DNA of 64,000 nucleotides, taken from the NCBI RefSeq assembly GCF_025949695.1, contig NZ_JAPDFL010000002.1, forward strand, positions 62,001-126,000. The letters are read 5' to 3'. Source of the stretch: Pararhodobacter zhoushanensis. Lineage in GTDB: Bacteria; Pseudomonadota; Alphaproteobacteria; Rhodobacterales; Rhodobacteraceae. The position numbers were made by a program, and so were the translations under genes. The notes beneath the pieces are model-generated. The model was not told the DNA's origin, searched no databases, and saw nothing but the letters and a program-made list of their open reading frames with translations. Below, piece by piece: positions 16,193 to 25,417 of this stretch; the first letter of the stretch is position 1, and each line of letters opens with the position of its first letter.

Positions 16193-18139
16193 TCAGCTGA
16201 GGACGGACATGAGCAGGCCCTCGGGAAGGCGCAGGGACATGGCCGTGGTGATGCCATAGATGAAAGCAACGGCCGCACTGGTCAGGATTGCAGCGCGAAG
16301 CAGCGGGGCCTTTCCGGCGACGATCAGGAAGACCGGAAAGAAGATCGCCATCGCCGCCAGAAACCCGATCAGCCAGATTGCGGCAACCACGGCGATGAAG
16401 ACACCAAGGTAAAGCTCGCGCCCGGACCAGCGCCCTTGAAGGGCCAGCGCCGCGTCATCATCGTGGATCGCTGAGGCCCGCGCTCCGTAGAGATGGGTCA
16501 GCACCCAGAGCGCGCCGCCACCCGCCAGAAGCCCGATCGTGAGCGGAAACACCTGGCCAAGGAAGCTGAGCCCCAAGGCGGTGACGATACAGGCACCCGA
16601 CGCCGCGAGGAACAGCGCGGCAAAGGCAAACTGGCGCGGCCGGGTCGCATTTGCAGCGGGATCGGTGTCGCCCTCGCTCGATATCTCGGTGCCGTAGCGC
16701 AGGCCAAGAACCACCGAGGCGACCGTAATGCCAGCGATGATCAGCACGCCCGGCCGCCAGATCCAGTCCCAGTCGTAGAACTGGACAGCCTGATAAAGAT
16801 AGCCCTCGGCCCCCGGCGCGAGCACAAAACCGATGAGCAGTGCCGGACGCGGCCACCCAAAGCGGCGCATATAAAGTCCGACCGCCCCCATCACCAGCAG
16901 CGCCACCAGATCGGCGATGGACCGCGTTGCCTGATAGGCGGCAAACATGGTGATCATGATCATGAACGGCGCGAGATAGACGAAGGGGATCTGCGTCAAC
17001 CGCGCGACATAGCGCGCCAGCAAGACGCAAAGCCCGGCGCCGACGATATTGGCCAGCGCGAGGGACCAGATGATCGTGTAGGTCAGGTCAAGCCGCGTCT
17101 CGACCAGCGTGATGCCGGGCTGGATCCCCAGCAGCACCATGCCACCAAGGAACACCGCCATCGAGCCCGAACCCGGCACGCCGAAAAGAAGCGTCGGGAT
17201 CAGCGCGCCGCCCTGACAGGCGTTGTTGGCGGATTCCGGCGCGATAACGCCGCGGATGTCACCCTTGCCGAATTGCGACTTGTCGCGGCTGGTCTGCACC
17301 ACATGGCTGTAGGCGATCCAGTCGACCACCGCGCCGCCAAGACCCGGCAGGGCGCCAATGACACAGCCGAGACCCGCGCAGCGGGCCACCAGCCAAGGGT
17401 GACGCAGCACATCGCGCAGACCTTTGCCCCAGCCGCCGCCCAGCCCGGTGGTCTCGGAGATCGCGGTGCCGCGCTTGAGAAGGTCGATGATCTCGGGGAT
17501 GGCGAACAGGCCCATCGCCACCACGACCAGCGGAATGCCGTCATACAAATAGTCGATGCCCAGCGTCATCCGCAGCTCGCCGGTCGCAGGCGCGGTCCCG
17601 ATCACGCCGATGATCAGCCCGAGGCCCGCCGCAGCAATGCCCTTGGCCAGACTTCGGCCCGAAAGCACCGCGACCATTGACAGGCCGAAGAGCGTGAGCA
17701 TGAAGAGTTCGGCCGAGGAGAAAGAGAGAACCAGCGGTCGCGCCAGGACGATCGCCACCGACAGGACCAGCGCGCCGATGACACCGCCGAACAGCGAACT
17801 TGCAAAGGCTGCCGACAGGGCGCGGGCGGCCTCACCCTTCTTGGCGAGAGGGAAGCCATCGAGCACCGTTGCCTGACTTGCACTGGACCCGGGTATCCCC
17901 ATCATCACCGACGTGAACGTGTCACCTGTCGGGATCACAGCAACCATGCCGATGAGCATGCCAAGCGCCGAGGTCGGATCCATCCCGTAGAGAAACGGCA
18001 GCAGGATAGACATGCCGGCGATGCCGCCCAGCCCGGGCAGGATGCCCACCACCAGGCCGACGAGGACGCCGATCACCAGAAATCCCAGATGCGCGCCGGT
18101 GAAGACCTGACTCAGCGCAAGAAGTGCGGCGTCCAGCAT
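16193..18139 (-). CDS. Tripartite tricarboxylate transporter permease, TctA-TctB fusion
   Basis: 648 residues from the ATG at 18139, which follows GGGAGGG; a TTG 15 bp upstream is less likely. Residues 1 to about 490 are TctA, with G-L-V-G-I-L-P-G-L-G-G near residue 30 and PGSSASQATVLDGFPLAKKGEA. Another conserved stretch is GVIAPESANNACQGGALIPTL in pieces. Residues about 505-648 add four hydrophobic segments matching the small TctB subunit, which is normally a separate protein of about 150 residues. The binding protein gene lies just upstream. The complex would drive sodium- or proton-coupled uptake of a tricarboxylate or other organic acid. Confidence 0.88.
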   Translation of the reverse strand: MLDAALLALSQVFTGAHLGFLVIGVLVGLVVGILPGLGGIAGMSILLPFLYGMDPTSALGMLIGMVAVIPTGDTFTSVMMGIPGSSASQATVLDGFPLAKKGEAARALSAAFASSLFGGVIGALVLSVAIVLARPLVLSFSSAELFMLTLFGLSMVAVLSGRSLAKGIAAAGLGLIIGVIGTAPATGELRMTLGIDYLYDGIPLVVVAMGLFAIPEIIDLLKRGTAISETTGLGGGWGKGLRDVLRHPWLVARCAGLGCVIGALPGLGGAVVDWIAYSHVVQTSRDKSQFGKGDIRGVIAPESANNACQGGALIPTLLFGVPGSGSMAVFLGGMVLLGIQPGITLVETRLDLTYTIIWSLALANIVGAGLCVLLARYVARLTQIPFVYLAPFMIMITMFAAYQATRSIADLVALLVMGAVGLYMRRFGWPRPALLIGFVLAPGAEGYLYQAVQFYDWDWIWRPGVLIIAGITVASVVLGLRYGTEISSEGDTDPAANATRPRQFAFAALFLAASGACIVTALGLSFLGQVFPLTIGLLAGGGALWVLTHLYGARASAIHDDDAALALQGRWSGRELYLGVFIAVVAAIWLIGFLAAMAIFFPVFLIVAGKAPLLRAAILTSAAVAFIYGITTAMSLRLPEGLLMSVLS

Positions 18140-18199
18140 GATTGTCCCTCCCAAAATAGAACGTCGACGGAACCTCCTCGGGGTTCCGTCGACAATGCG

Positions 18200-19288
18200 T
18201 CACAGGTTGACGTTGAATTCGTCGCGCAACCAGGTGACCAGATACTCGCGGACCGCCGGGTCAATCTCCAGTGCTTGCGTCAGCGCGGCGTCGGCCTCGG
18301 CCCCGACCAGCTGCTCATAGACACCCAGCTCCTCGCCGGCGCGCTCACGGAAGTCCGGCGCATCGACGATCTGTTGCGCGGCGGCCGTATAGGCAGCAAG
18401 CATTTCGGCTGGGACATCGCGGGGCAGAACCATCATCTTCTGCAGCGAGAAACCGGCGAGCATCAGCGACTGCCAGGCCGCAAAAGCCTGCCCCTCAGGC
18501 GCAGCACCCGTCGCCTGCTCGAAGAACTCGACAAAGGTCGGCAGGTCGGGGAAGGACGGGTCACGCACGACCGAGCCATCGGCGTTGACCACGCCAAGCG
18601 CGAACAGCGGAATTGCGTTGCCCGAGTCTACCAGCGGTACGACACTGTTGAGATAGGCGGGTGTGGTCTGGAAATCGATCCCGGCCTCACCGCGCTCAAA
18701 CGCCAGACGCCCGGCGCCACGGCTTTCCATGCCAAAGACCGGACGTATGGAAAGACCCAGCATCTCGAAGGCCAGCAACGCTGGCAGTTCAAGCCCGGTC
18801 GCGCTCTGCGCCGCAAAGCGGATATCGGCGGCGCGCAGCGCCTCGATGTCACCCGGCCCGGTCACGCCGTAGCGCGGTGCGATATAGACCACGCCGCCGG
18901 TCGGCGAGGCGAGGACCGCAGTCCAGTTGGCATAATCGTAGCGCACACGCGGATCGCCCAAGATCGCCGGGAACTGCGTCGAGGCCGAGGTGCCCAGTAC
19001 CTCAAAACCGCTCGAACCGGCGCGCGCCGCGAACTGGTTCGCGCCGGTGATCGAGCCGCCGCCGGGCACGTTCAGCACGACCACGTTGGGGTTGCCCGGC
19101 AGGGCCTGACTAAATTGCGGGGCGAAAAAGCGCGCCCAGACATCGGTGCCGCCACCAACGCCGAACGGAATTGTCCATTCAACGTTCTGGCCCGAGAAGT
19201 CCTGGGCGATGGCGGGCATTGCCACGGGCGCGAAGGCCGTCGCGCAAACGAGGGCCGCCCGAAGGCTAATGGCTTTCAGGATGGTCAT
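18200..19288 (-). CDS. Tripartite tricarboxylate transporter substrate-binding protein (TctC/Bug family)
   Basis: 362 residues; the ATG at 19288 follows GGAGGAGGAG. A signal peptide ends near PAIAQ. The mature part has the Bug-family opening (VEWTIPFGVGGGTDVWARF, NVPGGGSITGANQF), which forms the carboxylate-binding site. Located between a PrpF-type isomerase gene and the permease, same strand, so one operon. Ligand is likely a di- or tricarboxylate related to the isomerase substrate. Confidence 0.9.
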   Translation of the reverse strand: MTILKAISLRAALVCATAFAPVAMPAIAQDFSGQNVEWTIPFGVGGGTDVWARFFAPQFSQALPGNPNVVVLNVPGGGSITGANQFAARAGSSGFEVLGTSASTQFPAILGDPRVRYDYANWTAVLASPTGGVVYIAPRYGVTGPGDIEALRAADIRFAAQSATGLELPALLAFEMLGLSIRPVFGMESRGAGRLAFERGEAGIDFQTTPAYLNSVVPLVDSGNAIPLFALGVVNADGSVVRDPSFPDLPTFVEFFEQATGAAPEGQAFAAWQSLMLAGFSLQKMMVLPRDVPAEMLAAYTAAAQQIVDAPDFRERAGEELGVYEQLVGAEADAALTQALEIDPAVREYLVTWLRDEFNVNL

Positions 19289-19318
19289 GGTTTCTCCTCC
19301 TCCTAAGTTAAGTCTGGG

Positions 19319-20398
19319 TCAGGCAGCGACGTCGCGCACGTGGACGACGCCGTCCAAGATGCGCCGCGCGGTACGGATGACCGACACGCGGGTCACTTCG
19401 CCGGTTTCCGGGTTCTGTTCGATCTCGATCGGCGTGCTGCCCGACGGGTGTTCGATCTGCAGCAGGCGACGCCCTTGGGCATCCGGCTGAGGCAACGCGG
19501 CAAGCGCGTGGGCAACCGAACCGGGCGTACAGCAGGCGGCGGCAATGCAGACTGCGCCGGTCACGGCAACCGCCGTATGGCACGAATGCGGCATGAAATA
19601 GCGGGCGCGGATCGTGCCCCCGGCCGCAGGGGGCGATACCAGAATGGGTTTCGGAATGACGAGGTCGGCCACATTGCCCAGCCCCATCGCCCTGCCTGCC
19701 TGCAGCCGGATGGCTTCAAGCTGCGCCATGAAGGAGCGGTCGCCATCAAGCGCGGCGGGACTTTCGCCGCCGGTTTTTCCAAAGCTTCGAGCATCGGCCA
19801 TCATCGCAGCGACTGCCATATCGATCAAACTGACGTCATACCCGTCGATCATCTCACGGATTTGCCCGCTGGGCAGGAATTTCCCGGTCTTCGAGCCTGC
19901 GGCATCGAGAAACGCCAGGCGGATCGGGGCGGCGGTGCCCGGAACGCCGGCGATGGCCGTTGTTCCGTCATAGGTCACCCGGGCATTGGGCGTCTCGACG
20001 GTCGCTTCGATCAGCTTGCCGGTGTTGACGTTGTGGATCACCAGACGCGTCAATGGGTCGCCAGCGGTGACGAGACCGCGCTCGATGGCGTAGGGCCCTA
20101 CCGCGGCAAGCATGTTGCCGCAATTGGGCGCGGTGTCGACCAGAGCGCGCTCGACGTTGACCTGCGCGAAGAGGTAATCGACGTCCGCCCCCGGAACCGT
20201 GGCCGGGCCGACGATGGCGACCTTGCTGGTCAGGGCATTGCCGCCGCCGATCCCGTCGATCTGCAGCGGGTGACCCGAGCCGAGCGCCGAAATCAACATG
20301 GCGTCACGGGCTGCGGTGTTGGCCGGGAGATCTGAGGCCAGAAAAACGGGGCCACGGGAGGTGCCGCCACGCATCAGAACGCAGGGTATTGTCGGCAT
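19319..20398 (-). CDS. PrpF-family isomerase (4-oxalomesaconate tautomerase / aconitate isomerase-like)
   Basis: 359 residues from the ATG at 20398, preceded by GAGGAGGAA. The PrpF/GalD family opening PCVLMRGGTSRGPVF, the GIGGGNALTSKVA loop and the late MPHSCHTAVAVTGA stretch are all present. Members shift double bonds in unsaturated tricarboxylates: PrpF on 2-methylaconitate and GalD on 4-oxalomesaconate from gallate breakdown. Co-transcribed with a tricarboxylate transporter, so an imported aconitate-like acid is a plausible substrate. The exact reaction is not decided by sequence. Confidence 0.82.
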   Translation of the reverse strand: MPTIPCVLMRGGTSRGPVFLASDLPANTAARDAMLISALGSGHPLQIDGIGGGNALTSKVAIVGPATVPGADVDYLFAQVNVERALVDTAPNCGNMLAAVGPYAIERGLVTAGDPLTRLVIHNVNTGKLIEATVETPNARVTYDGTTAIAGVPGTAAPIRLAFLDAAGSKTGKFLPSGQIREMIDGYDVSLIDMAVAAMMADARSFGKTGGESPAALDGDRSFMAQLEAIRLQAGRAMGLGNVADLVIPKPILVSPPAAGGTIRARYFMPHSCHTAVAVTGAVCIAAACCTPGSVAHALAALPQPDAQGRRLLQIEHPSGSTPIEIEQNPETGEVTRVSVIRTARRILDGVVHVRDVAA

Positions 20399-20466
20399 TG
20401 GCGGGTTCCTCCTCACTACGGTCGCTGTCCGACCGCTTGAAGGAACCTTGCCATTTGCCTTCTTTT

Positions 20467-20488
20467 GTGTGAAATGCATTTTTCACAC
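20467..20488. promoter_or_regulatory. LysR-type operator between divergent genes
   Basis: GTGTGAAA (20467-20474) and TTTCACAC (20481-20488) form a perfect 8-bp inverted repeat around TGCATT. It contains the T-N11-A pattern of LysR-family boxes and sits 20 bp before the LysR gene and 69 bp before the PrpF-type gene. Good candidate for binding by the adjacent regulator. Confidence 0.6.
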
Positions 20489-20507
20489 TGTTTAATGCGC
20501 TAGACAC

Positions 20508-21401
20508 ATGAATATAGATCTCGAAGACCTCCGCGCCTTTGTCGCCACCGCCGAGATGCGCAATTTCGGAACGGCAGCCGAGAGCATCCATCTGTCGCAG
20601 CCTGCCCTGACCCGGCGCATCCAGAAGCTTGAGCAGGCTTTGGGCGTGACATTGCTCGAACGGACCACGAGGCGGGTCGAGCTGACGGCGGTCGGACGCG
20701 ATTTTCTGGGGCGCGCGCGGCGGCTTCTCGACGATTTCGAGACATCGCTGCTGTCGGTTCGTGAAATCGCCGAACGCCGGTCAGGTCTGGTCAGCATCGC
20801 CTGCATTCCGACTGCGGCTTATTACTTTCTCCCCGACGTGGTGCGCGCCTTCAACACGGCCTATCCCGCCATCCGCATACGCATCGTCGATGATGGCGCG
20901 AATGAGGTGCTGCAGAGCGTTCTGAACCGCGAAGTCGATTTCGGCATCACCCTCCTTGGCGCTGACGATCCCGATGTCCTGTTCGCGCCGCTGGTCGAAG
21001 AGCCGTTCATGCTGGCGTGCCGCACCGACCATGAGCTTGCAAAACGGGCATCGGTGACCTGGAGCGATCTGGCAGAGCATCGCTTCATCACCGTCGGGCG
21101 CTCCAGCGGTAACCGGCTTATCATCGACCTTGGCCTTGGGCGGGCCGGGATACGGCCAAAGTGGTTCTACGAGGTCCAGCACCTGTCGACGTCGCTGGGC
21201 CTTGTCGAGGCCGGGCTGGGTATCGCAGCCCTACCGCGCATGTCCCTACCGACGGGCGACCATCCGACGATTGCAAGCCGTCCACTGAAGGACCCGGTGG
21301 TGACACGCACCGTGGGTCTGGTCCGGCGTGTCGGCTCGACACTGTCACCCTCAGCCGAGCGCTTTTACACCATGATGATGGAGCGGTGGCAGGACAGGTA
21401 A
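20508..21401 (+). CDS. LysR-family transcriptional regulator of the tricarboxylate operon
   Basis: 297 residues. The N-terminal winged helix-turn-helix (residues 1-60) reads LEDLRAFVATAEMRNFGTAAESIHLSQPALTRRI in pieces. The co-inducer domain, with about two alpha/beta lobes, follows from residue 90. Divergent from the PrpF-TctC-TctAB operon with an inverted repeat in between, so probably its activator. Confidence 0.9.
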   Translation: MNIDLEDLRAFVATAEMRNFGTAAESIHLSQPALTRRIQKLEQALGVTLLERTTRRVELTAVGRDFLGRARRLLDDFETSLLSVREIAERRSGLVSIACIPTAAYYFLPDVVRAFNTAYPAIRIRIVDDGANEVLQSVLNREVDFGITLLGADDPDVLFAPLVEEPFMLACRTDHELAKRASVTWSDLAEHRFITVGRSSGNRLIIDLGLGRAGIRPKWFYEVQHLSTSLGLVEAGLGIAALPRMSLPTGDHPTIASRPLKDPVVTRTVGLVRRVGSTLSPSAERFYTMMMERWQDR

Positions 21402-21445
21402 ACCGACTGCCCGCGCGCAGTTCCCATCACCGGGACCTGTCCTGC
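21389..21445. terminator. Long inverted repeat between convergent LysR genes
   Basis: GCAGGACAGGT (21389-21399) is exactly complementary to ACCTGTCCTGC (21435-21445), an 11-bp stem whose first arm covers the end of the LysR gene. The 35-nt loop holds a smaller CTGC/GCAG hairpin. Probably a terminator. The rest of the gap to 21679 shows nothing recognisable. Confidence 0.5.
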
Positions 21446-21679
21446 GCTTTGCAAACCCGATCGGTTCCGCAGCCCCCTTCGCGCCACAGACGCAGCCGTC
21501 GCTATTGCGCCGGGGTGGTGCGAGAAGAAACGGATCACGGCACAAGAAACCCCTTTGGATCCTGGCTTCTAAAGGCCCTGACCCTGCCCGAAGGGCCCAA
21601 TAACCCAACAATCCCAGGGCGGGTTCTCGTGCATCGGCGTCAGGTCGTCTGCTCATTTGCGTGTACTTGACCTGCGCAC

Positions 21680-22609
21680 TCACGCACCGATCAGCGTGGC
21701 ATCCCAGCGGCCCGAGGTCACGCCGTTGCTTACCAACTCGATCAGCAACGCGCGAACTACCTCCTGCACATAGGTCTGCGGCCGATCCGCAAGCTCGCAA
21801 AGATAGAGCGTGCGCGACAGCGACGGCTCGATGATGGGCCGGTAGGTCAGGGTTCCATTTGCGATCGCTTCACTGACCGAAAGCTTGGTGCCGATGGTGC
21901 AGCCCAGCCGCTCGCGCAGCGCGCCGGATATGGCCTGAACCGAATTCATCTTCAGCACTGCGCTGCTTTCAATGCGCTTGAGCAACGCGACTTCGTCCAG
22001 GATCGGCCCTGACGAGACGCCCTGCTGCATCATGATGATCGGCAGGGACATCATTTCCTCGACTGTGATCGGCACCTCGGCGTTGCCCAGTAGCTCCGGC
22101 GCGCCGACGCAGCCCATCCGCTCACTGAGCAAGGGGCTGGACTTGAGCCTTGCGTCGGTCGGCGGGTTATAGACCAGCGCCATGTCGACCTCAGAGCGCA
22201 TGAGGAAGGCCAGCGTCGCGCCAGACAGACTTTCATTCAGGCTCAGCTGGACACGGGGATGGTCGGCCATCATCCGTTTTGCCAACTGCACCCCGATCGC
22301 CTTGACCGCCGAATAGGCCATGCCGACGCGCACCGTGCCTGAGATTTCCTTGCCCCCCTCGCGGATATCGGCCACCGCAACGTCGATGGAGCGCAAGATG
22401 GACGTGGCGTGCTGGTAAAGCCGCTCTCCGGCGGCAGTGGGGCTCATGCCCCGGGGTTTGCGGATGAATAGCGGCGTGGCCAGCTCGGTCTCAAGACGCG
22501 TCAGGTGATAGCTCAGCGCGGTCGTGGCGATATTCACCCGCGCCGAGGCCGCCAGAAGCGAGCCGTTGTCATAGATTGCCTGAAAGTAGCGCAACTGTCT
22601 GATGTCCAT
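21680..22609 (-). CDS. LysR-family transcriptional regulator (divergent from the UGSC-like operon)
   Basis: 309 residues from the ATG at 22609 (a TTG 9 bp upstream is less likely). The N-terminal HTH reads MDIRQLRYFQAIYDNGSLLAASARVN in pieces and resembles the Cbl/Nac/GbpR subgroup. A LysR substrate-binding domain follows. It lies 108 bp from the divergent gene at 22718, so it most likely controls the 22718-29297 operon. Confidence 0.88.
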   Translation of the reverse strand: MDIRQLRYFQAIYDNGSLLAASARVNIATTALSYHLTRLETELATPLFIRKPRGMSPTAAGERLYQHATSILRSIDVAVADIREGGKEISGTVRVGMAYSAVKAIGVQLAKRMMADHPRVQLSLNESLSGATLAFLMRSEVDMALVYNPPTDARLKSSPLLSERMGCVGAPELLGNAEVPITVEEMMSLPIIMMQQGVSSGPILDEVALLKRIESSAVLKMNSVQAISGALRERLGCTIGTKLSVSEAIANGTLTYRPIIEPSLSRTLYLCELADRPQTYVQEVVRALLIELVSNGVTSGRWDATLIGA

Positions 22610-22631
22610 CGGGCGCAAGCTTTCTATTTTT

Positions 22632-22659
22632 TAGACACATCCTGTCGAAACTATGTAAT
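22632..22659 (+). promoter_or_regulatory. Sigma-70-like promoter for the UGSC-like operon
   Basis: TAGACA (22632-22637, 5 of 6 to the -35 consensus), a 16-bp spacer, then TGTAAT (22654-22659, 5 of 6 to the -10 consensus). It lies about 60 bp upstream of the 22718 ATG and next to the divergent LysR gene. Confidence 0.5.
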
Positions 22660-22717
22660 TTTTATCCCTCACAGGCAAGGCTAGGGTCTGCTGACTGTTA
22701 GGGGGAGACCGTCAGCC

Positions 22718-24385
22718 ATGACCCGCGATCTGCAGAGTGCCCAGACAAAAACCCGCGTTGCGGCGCTGGACCCGACAGGTTTTCCCCCGGTTGTGGTTGG
22801 CAAGACGGCCGCGCCCCGGCTTTCCACGCTGGAGGGCAAGACTGTCTATCTGGTGGACAGCCGGTTCGACGATTCCCTCGAATTGCTCAAGCAGATCAAG
22901 ATCTGGTTCTCCGAGGTCATGCCCGGTGTCACCGTCGAGATCAGGCAGCTGGCCAGCACCTATGCCAAGGACGACCCCGCGCTGTGGGAAGAGATCCGCG
23001 ACAAAGGGGATGCCGCGATCATCGGCGTCGGTCATTGCAGCACCTGCGCGCCTGCGGTGTCGACCCATGCGATCACACTCGAGACGAAATACGGCGTACC
23101 AACCGTCGCCGTGCATACCGAGAAATTCGACCGCGTCGTGCGCTCGGTCACCAAGATGGCCGGTCTGCCGCAAGCGCCGCTGGTGTTTGTACCGCAACCC
23201 GTGATGGGCAAGACCGAGGCCGAGCTGCGCGCCTATGTGCATGGCACGGATCCGGTGCGCGGGGGCGCAGTCATGCAGGAGATCGTCGAGGCGCTGACCA
23301 CCAGCCTGCCCCCGGTCACCAGGGACAGCGACCCCGCGACCCCGCGCGAGCGGCTGGTCTGGGCGGACAGCGAAGATGACCTGCACGCGCTCTACCAGCA
23401 GAACCTGTGGACCGATTTCCTGCCCATCGTGCTGCCGACCGAGGCGCGTGTCGAGCAGATGCTGGCGGGCACCAGCCGCGCGCGTGACGAGGTGATCGGA
23501 CGCATGCAACCCACCCCGAACCGGGGCGCGTGGAGCTATACCGTCGAGAAGGTCGCGATCAACGCGGTGATGGCGGGCGCACGGCCCGAGTATTTCCCGG
23601 TGATCCTGGCGCTGGCCGCGTCCGAGTTTTCCTCGCGCCGCTCATCCTCGTCGTCGGTCGCGACGATGGTTGTGGTGAACGGCCCGATCCGGCATGAGAT
23701 CGGCATGAATTTCGGCATCGGCGCGATGGGCCCCTATAACCACGCCAATGCCACCATTGGCCGCGCCTACAGCCTGTTGTCGCAGAACCTGCAGGGCGGC
23801 TCGACCCCCGATCAGACCTATATGGGCACGATGGGCAGCGCCTATTCCTATTCAGGCCTGACCTTCGCCGAAAACGAAGAGCGCAGCCCCTGGGAGCCGT
23901 TGCATGTGCAGCATGGCTTCAAGGCGGAAGACAGCACGGTCAGCATTTTCTCGGGCTTGCGGGCGGTGACGCATTCTCTGGGCCTGCGCGAAAAGCATTG
24001 GCGCGAGCACGTCGCCGACATGCTGCGCGGCACCGAAGCGATCACCGCGCCCTGTCTGGTGCTGGACCCGATCTGCGCGCAGCAATTTGTTGACCGGGGC
24101 GGGTTCGCCGACAAGGCGGCGCTGATCGACTTTATCCACGATCTCGCCAAGGTTCCCGCCGGGGAATACTGGGATCTGCAGCTGGTGCAGAACTATGTCT
24201 ATCCGCGCGCGACATTTGGCGAGGAACCGCTGGCGACACGGCTCAAGGCCGCGCCGGACGAGCTGATCCACAAATTCCTGAAAGAGCGGATCAATGTGGT
24301 CGTCACCGGCGGGGAAACCAACGGCTATTGGCAGATCATGAGCGTCACGCGCCATGACACGCTCAGCATCGACGCGTGGCGCTGA
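22718..24385 (+). CDS. UGSC-family-like protein, cysteine form, with long C-terminal domain
   Basis: 555 residues; strong GGGGGAGA before the ATG. Residues about 35-200 form an alpha/beta domain with GVGHCSTCAPA at 103-113. Its Cys107-Ser-Thr-Cys110 stands where UGSC-family (seleno)proteins have Sec-Gly-Ser-Cys. Both redox positions are TGC codons, so this is not a selenoprotein. Residues about 215-555 form a second domain with conserved-looking stretches (RGAWSYTVEKVAINAVMAGA, EFSSRRSSSSS, GETNGYWQIM) whose function I do not recognise. The next gene encodes a thioredoxin-reductase-like protein 4 bp away, suggesting a reductase/acceptor pair. Reaction unknown. Confidence 0.7.
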   Translation: MTRDLQSAQTKTRVAALDPTGFPPVVVGKTAAPRLSTLEGKTVYLVDSRFDDSLELLKQIKIWFSEVMPGVTVEIRQLASTYAKDDPALWEEIRDKGDAAIIGVGHCSTCAPAVSTHAITLETKYGVPTVAVHTEKFDRVVRSVTKMAGLPQAPLVFVPQPVMGKTEAELRAYVHGTDPVRGGAVMQEIVEALTTSLPPVTRDSDPATPRERLVWADSEDDLHALYQQNLWTDFLPIVLPTEARVEQMLAGTSRARDEVIGRMQPTPNRGAWSYTVEKVAINAVMAGARPEYFPVILALAASEFSSRRSSSSSVATMVVVNGPIRHEIGMNFGIGAMGPYNHANATIGRAYSLLSQNLQGGSTPDQTYMGTMGSAYSYSGLTFAENEERSPWEPLHVQHGFKAEDSTVSIFSGLRAVTHSLGLREKHWREHVADMLRGTEAITAPCLVLDPICAQQFVDRGGFADKAALIDFIHDLAKVPAGEYWDLQLVQNYVYPRATFGEEPLATRLKAAPDELIHKFLKERINVVVTGGETNGYWQIMSVTRHDTLSIDAWR

Positions 24386-24389
24386 ACCC

Positions 24390-25325
24390 ATGACGCAGGC
24401 GGATCACGATATCATCGTCATCGGTGCCGGAACCGCCGGACTTACAGCGGCGCGCGTCGCCGCCGAGGCGCGCGCGCGCGTGCTGGTGATCGAGCGGTTG
24501 AGCGCAGGCGGACAGGTGTCCACCATCGACCGCATCGTGAATTTCCCCGGTCAGGATGAGATCGGCGGGTTCGAACTGGGCCCGATGCTGCAAGAAGACG
24601 CCGAAGACGCCGGCGCAGCCCTCGCGCTGGCCGAGGTCACCGGGCTGACCCGTGACGGCGAATTCTGGCGCGTGGCGACCAGCGAGGGCGATCATACCGC
24701 AGATGCGGTGATCATCGCCTGCGGTTCGACCCGCAAACCCTTGGGCGTACCGGGTGAGGAGGCTTACACCGGGCGCGGCGTGTCGCATTGCGCGTCTTGC
24801 GATGGCGGGTTCTTTCGCAACCAGACCGTGGTCGTCGCCGGGGGCGGAGATTCCGCGCTCGATGAAGCGCTGGTGCTGGCCCCGGTGGTCGGTCGGGTCT
24901 TGCTGGTCCATCGCGGCACCGGCTTTGACGCCACTCAAGGCCAGGCCGAACGGATCACCGCCTGTGACACGATCGAGGTGCTCTGGAACACCACCGTCAC
25001 GGCGGTGTTGGGCGACGAGACCGGGATGACCGGCGTCACCCTGCACAACGCCGCCCAAGGCACCGAACAGACGCAAAGCGCCAACGGGCTCTTTGTCTAC
25101 ACCGGACTACAACCCAATACGGCGTTTCTGGAGGGGATCGCCGACCGGGATGCAGCCGGGCGGCTGATGGTTACAGCGACACTGCAGACGACAGCACCCG
25201 CGCTCTATGCTGCGGGCGATCTGCGGGTTGGCAGCATCGGCATGCTAAGCGAGGCCGTCACCGACGGCCAGCGCGCAGCCCGTTCGGCACTGGACGGGCT
25301 GCACCAGAGGAAAACGGCGGGGTAG
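24390..25325 (+). CDS. Thioredoxin-reductase-like FAD/NAD(P)H disulfide oxidoreductase
   Basis: 311 residues from the ATG at 24390. FAD-binding GAGTAG near the N-terminus, redox motif C134-A-S-C137 in SHCASCDGGF, NAD(P)H-binding GGGDSA, and the late ALYAAGDLR FAD contact match low-Mr thioredoxin reductases, here of normal length. It follows the UGSC-like gene by 4 bp. No thioredoxin gene is nearby, so its disulfide substrate may be the CSTC site of the upstream protein (inference). Confidence 0.88.
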   Translation: MTQADHDIIVIGAGTAGLTAARVAAEARARVLVIERLSAGGQVSTIDRIVNFPGQDEIGGFELGPMLQEDAEDAGAALALAEVTGLTRDGEFWRVATSEGDHTADAVIIACGSTRKPLGVPGEEAYTGRGVSHCASCDGGFFRNQTVVVAGGGDSALDEALVLAPVVGRVLLVHRGTGFDATQGQAERITACDTIEVLWNTTVTAVLGDETGMTGVTLHNAAQGTEQTQSANGLFVYTGLQPNTAFLEGIADRDAAGRLMVTATLQTTAPALYAAGDLRVGSIGMLSEAVTDGQRAARSALDGLHQRKTAG

Positions 25326-25417
25326 GAGAAACACGTACGGGCCCCAGCCGTGCTGCCCGGTTTCGTGCCGGCAGCAGATCGCGGACATGCGCCGCACCCA
25401 TGAGGAGGAGAACACCC

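Noticed and set aside
16493..17680. 395-codon plus-strand frame
   Set aside because: Antisense to the TctA-TctB gene; charged low-complexity sequence with no membrane or catalytic pattern.
22649..22660. AAACTATGTAAT resembling half of the 30030 operator
   Set aside because: No ACATA arm at the 10-nt spacing, and it is better explained as part of the promoter of the UGSC-like operon.
22718..24385. Selenoprotein candidate
   Set aside because: The residue at the Sec position is encoded by TGC and no in-frame TGA is needed; it is the cysteine form.
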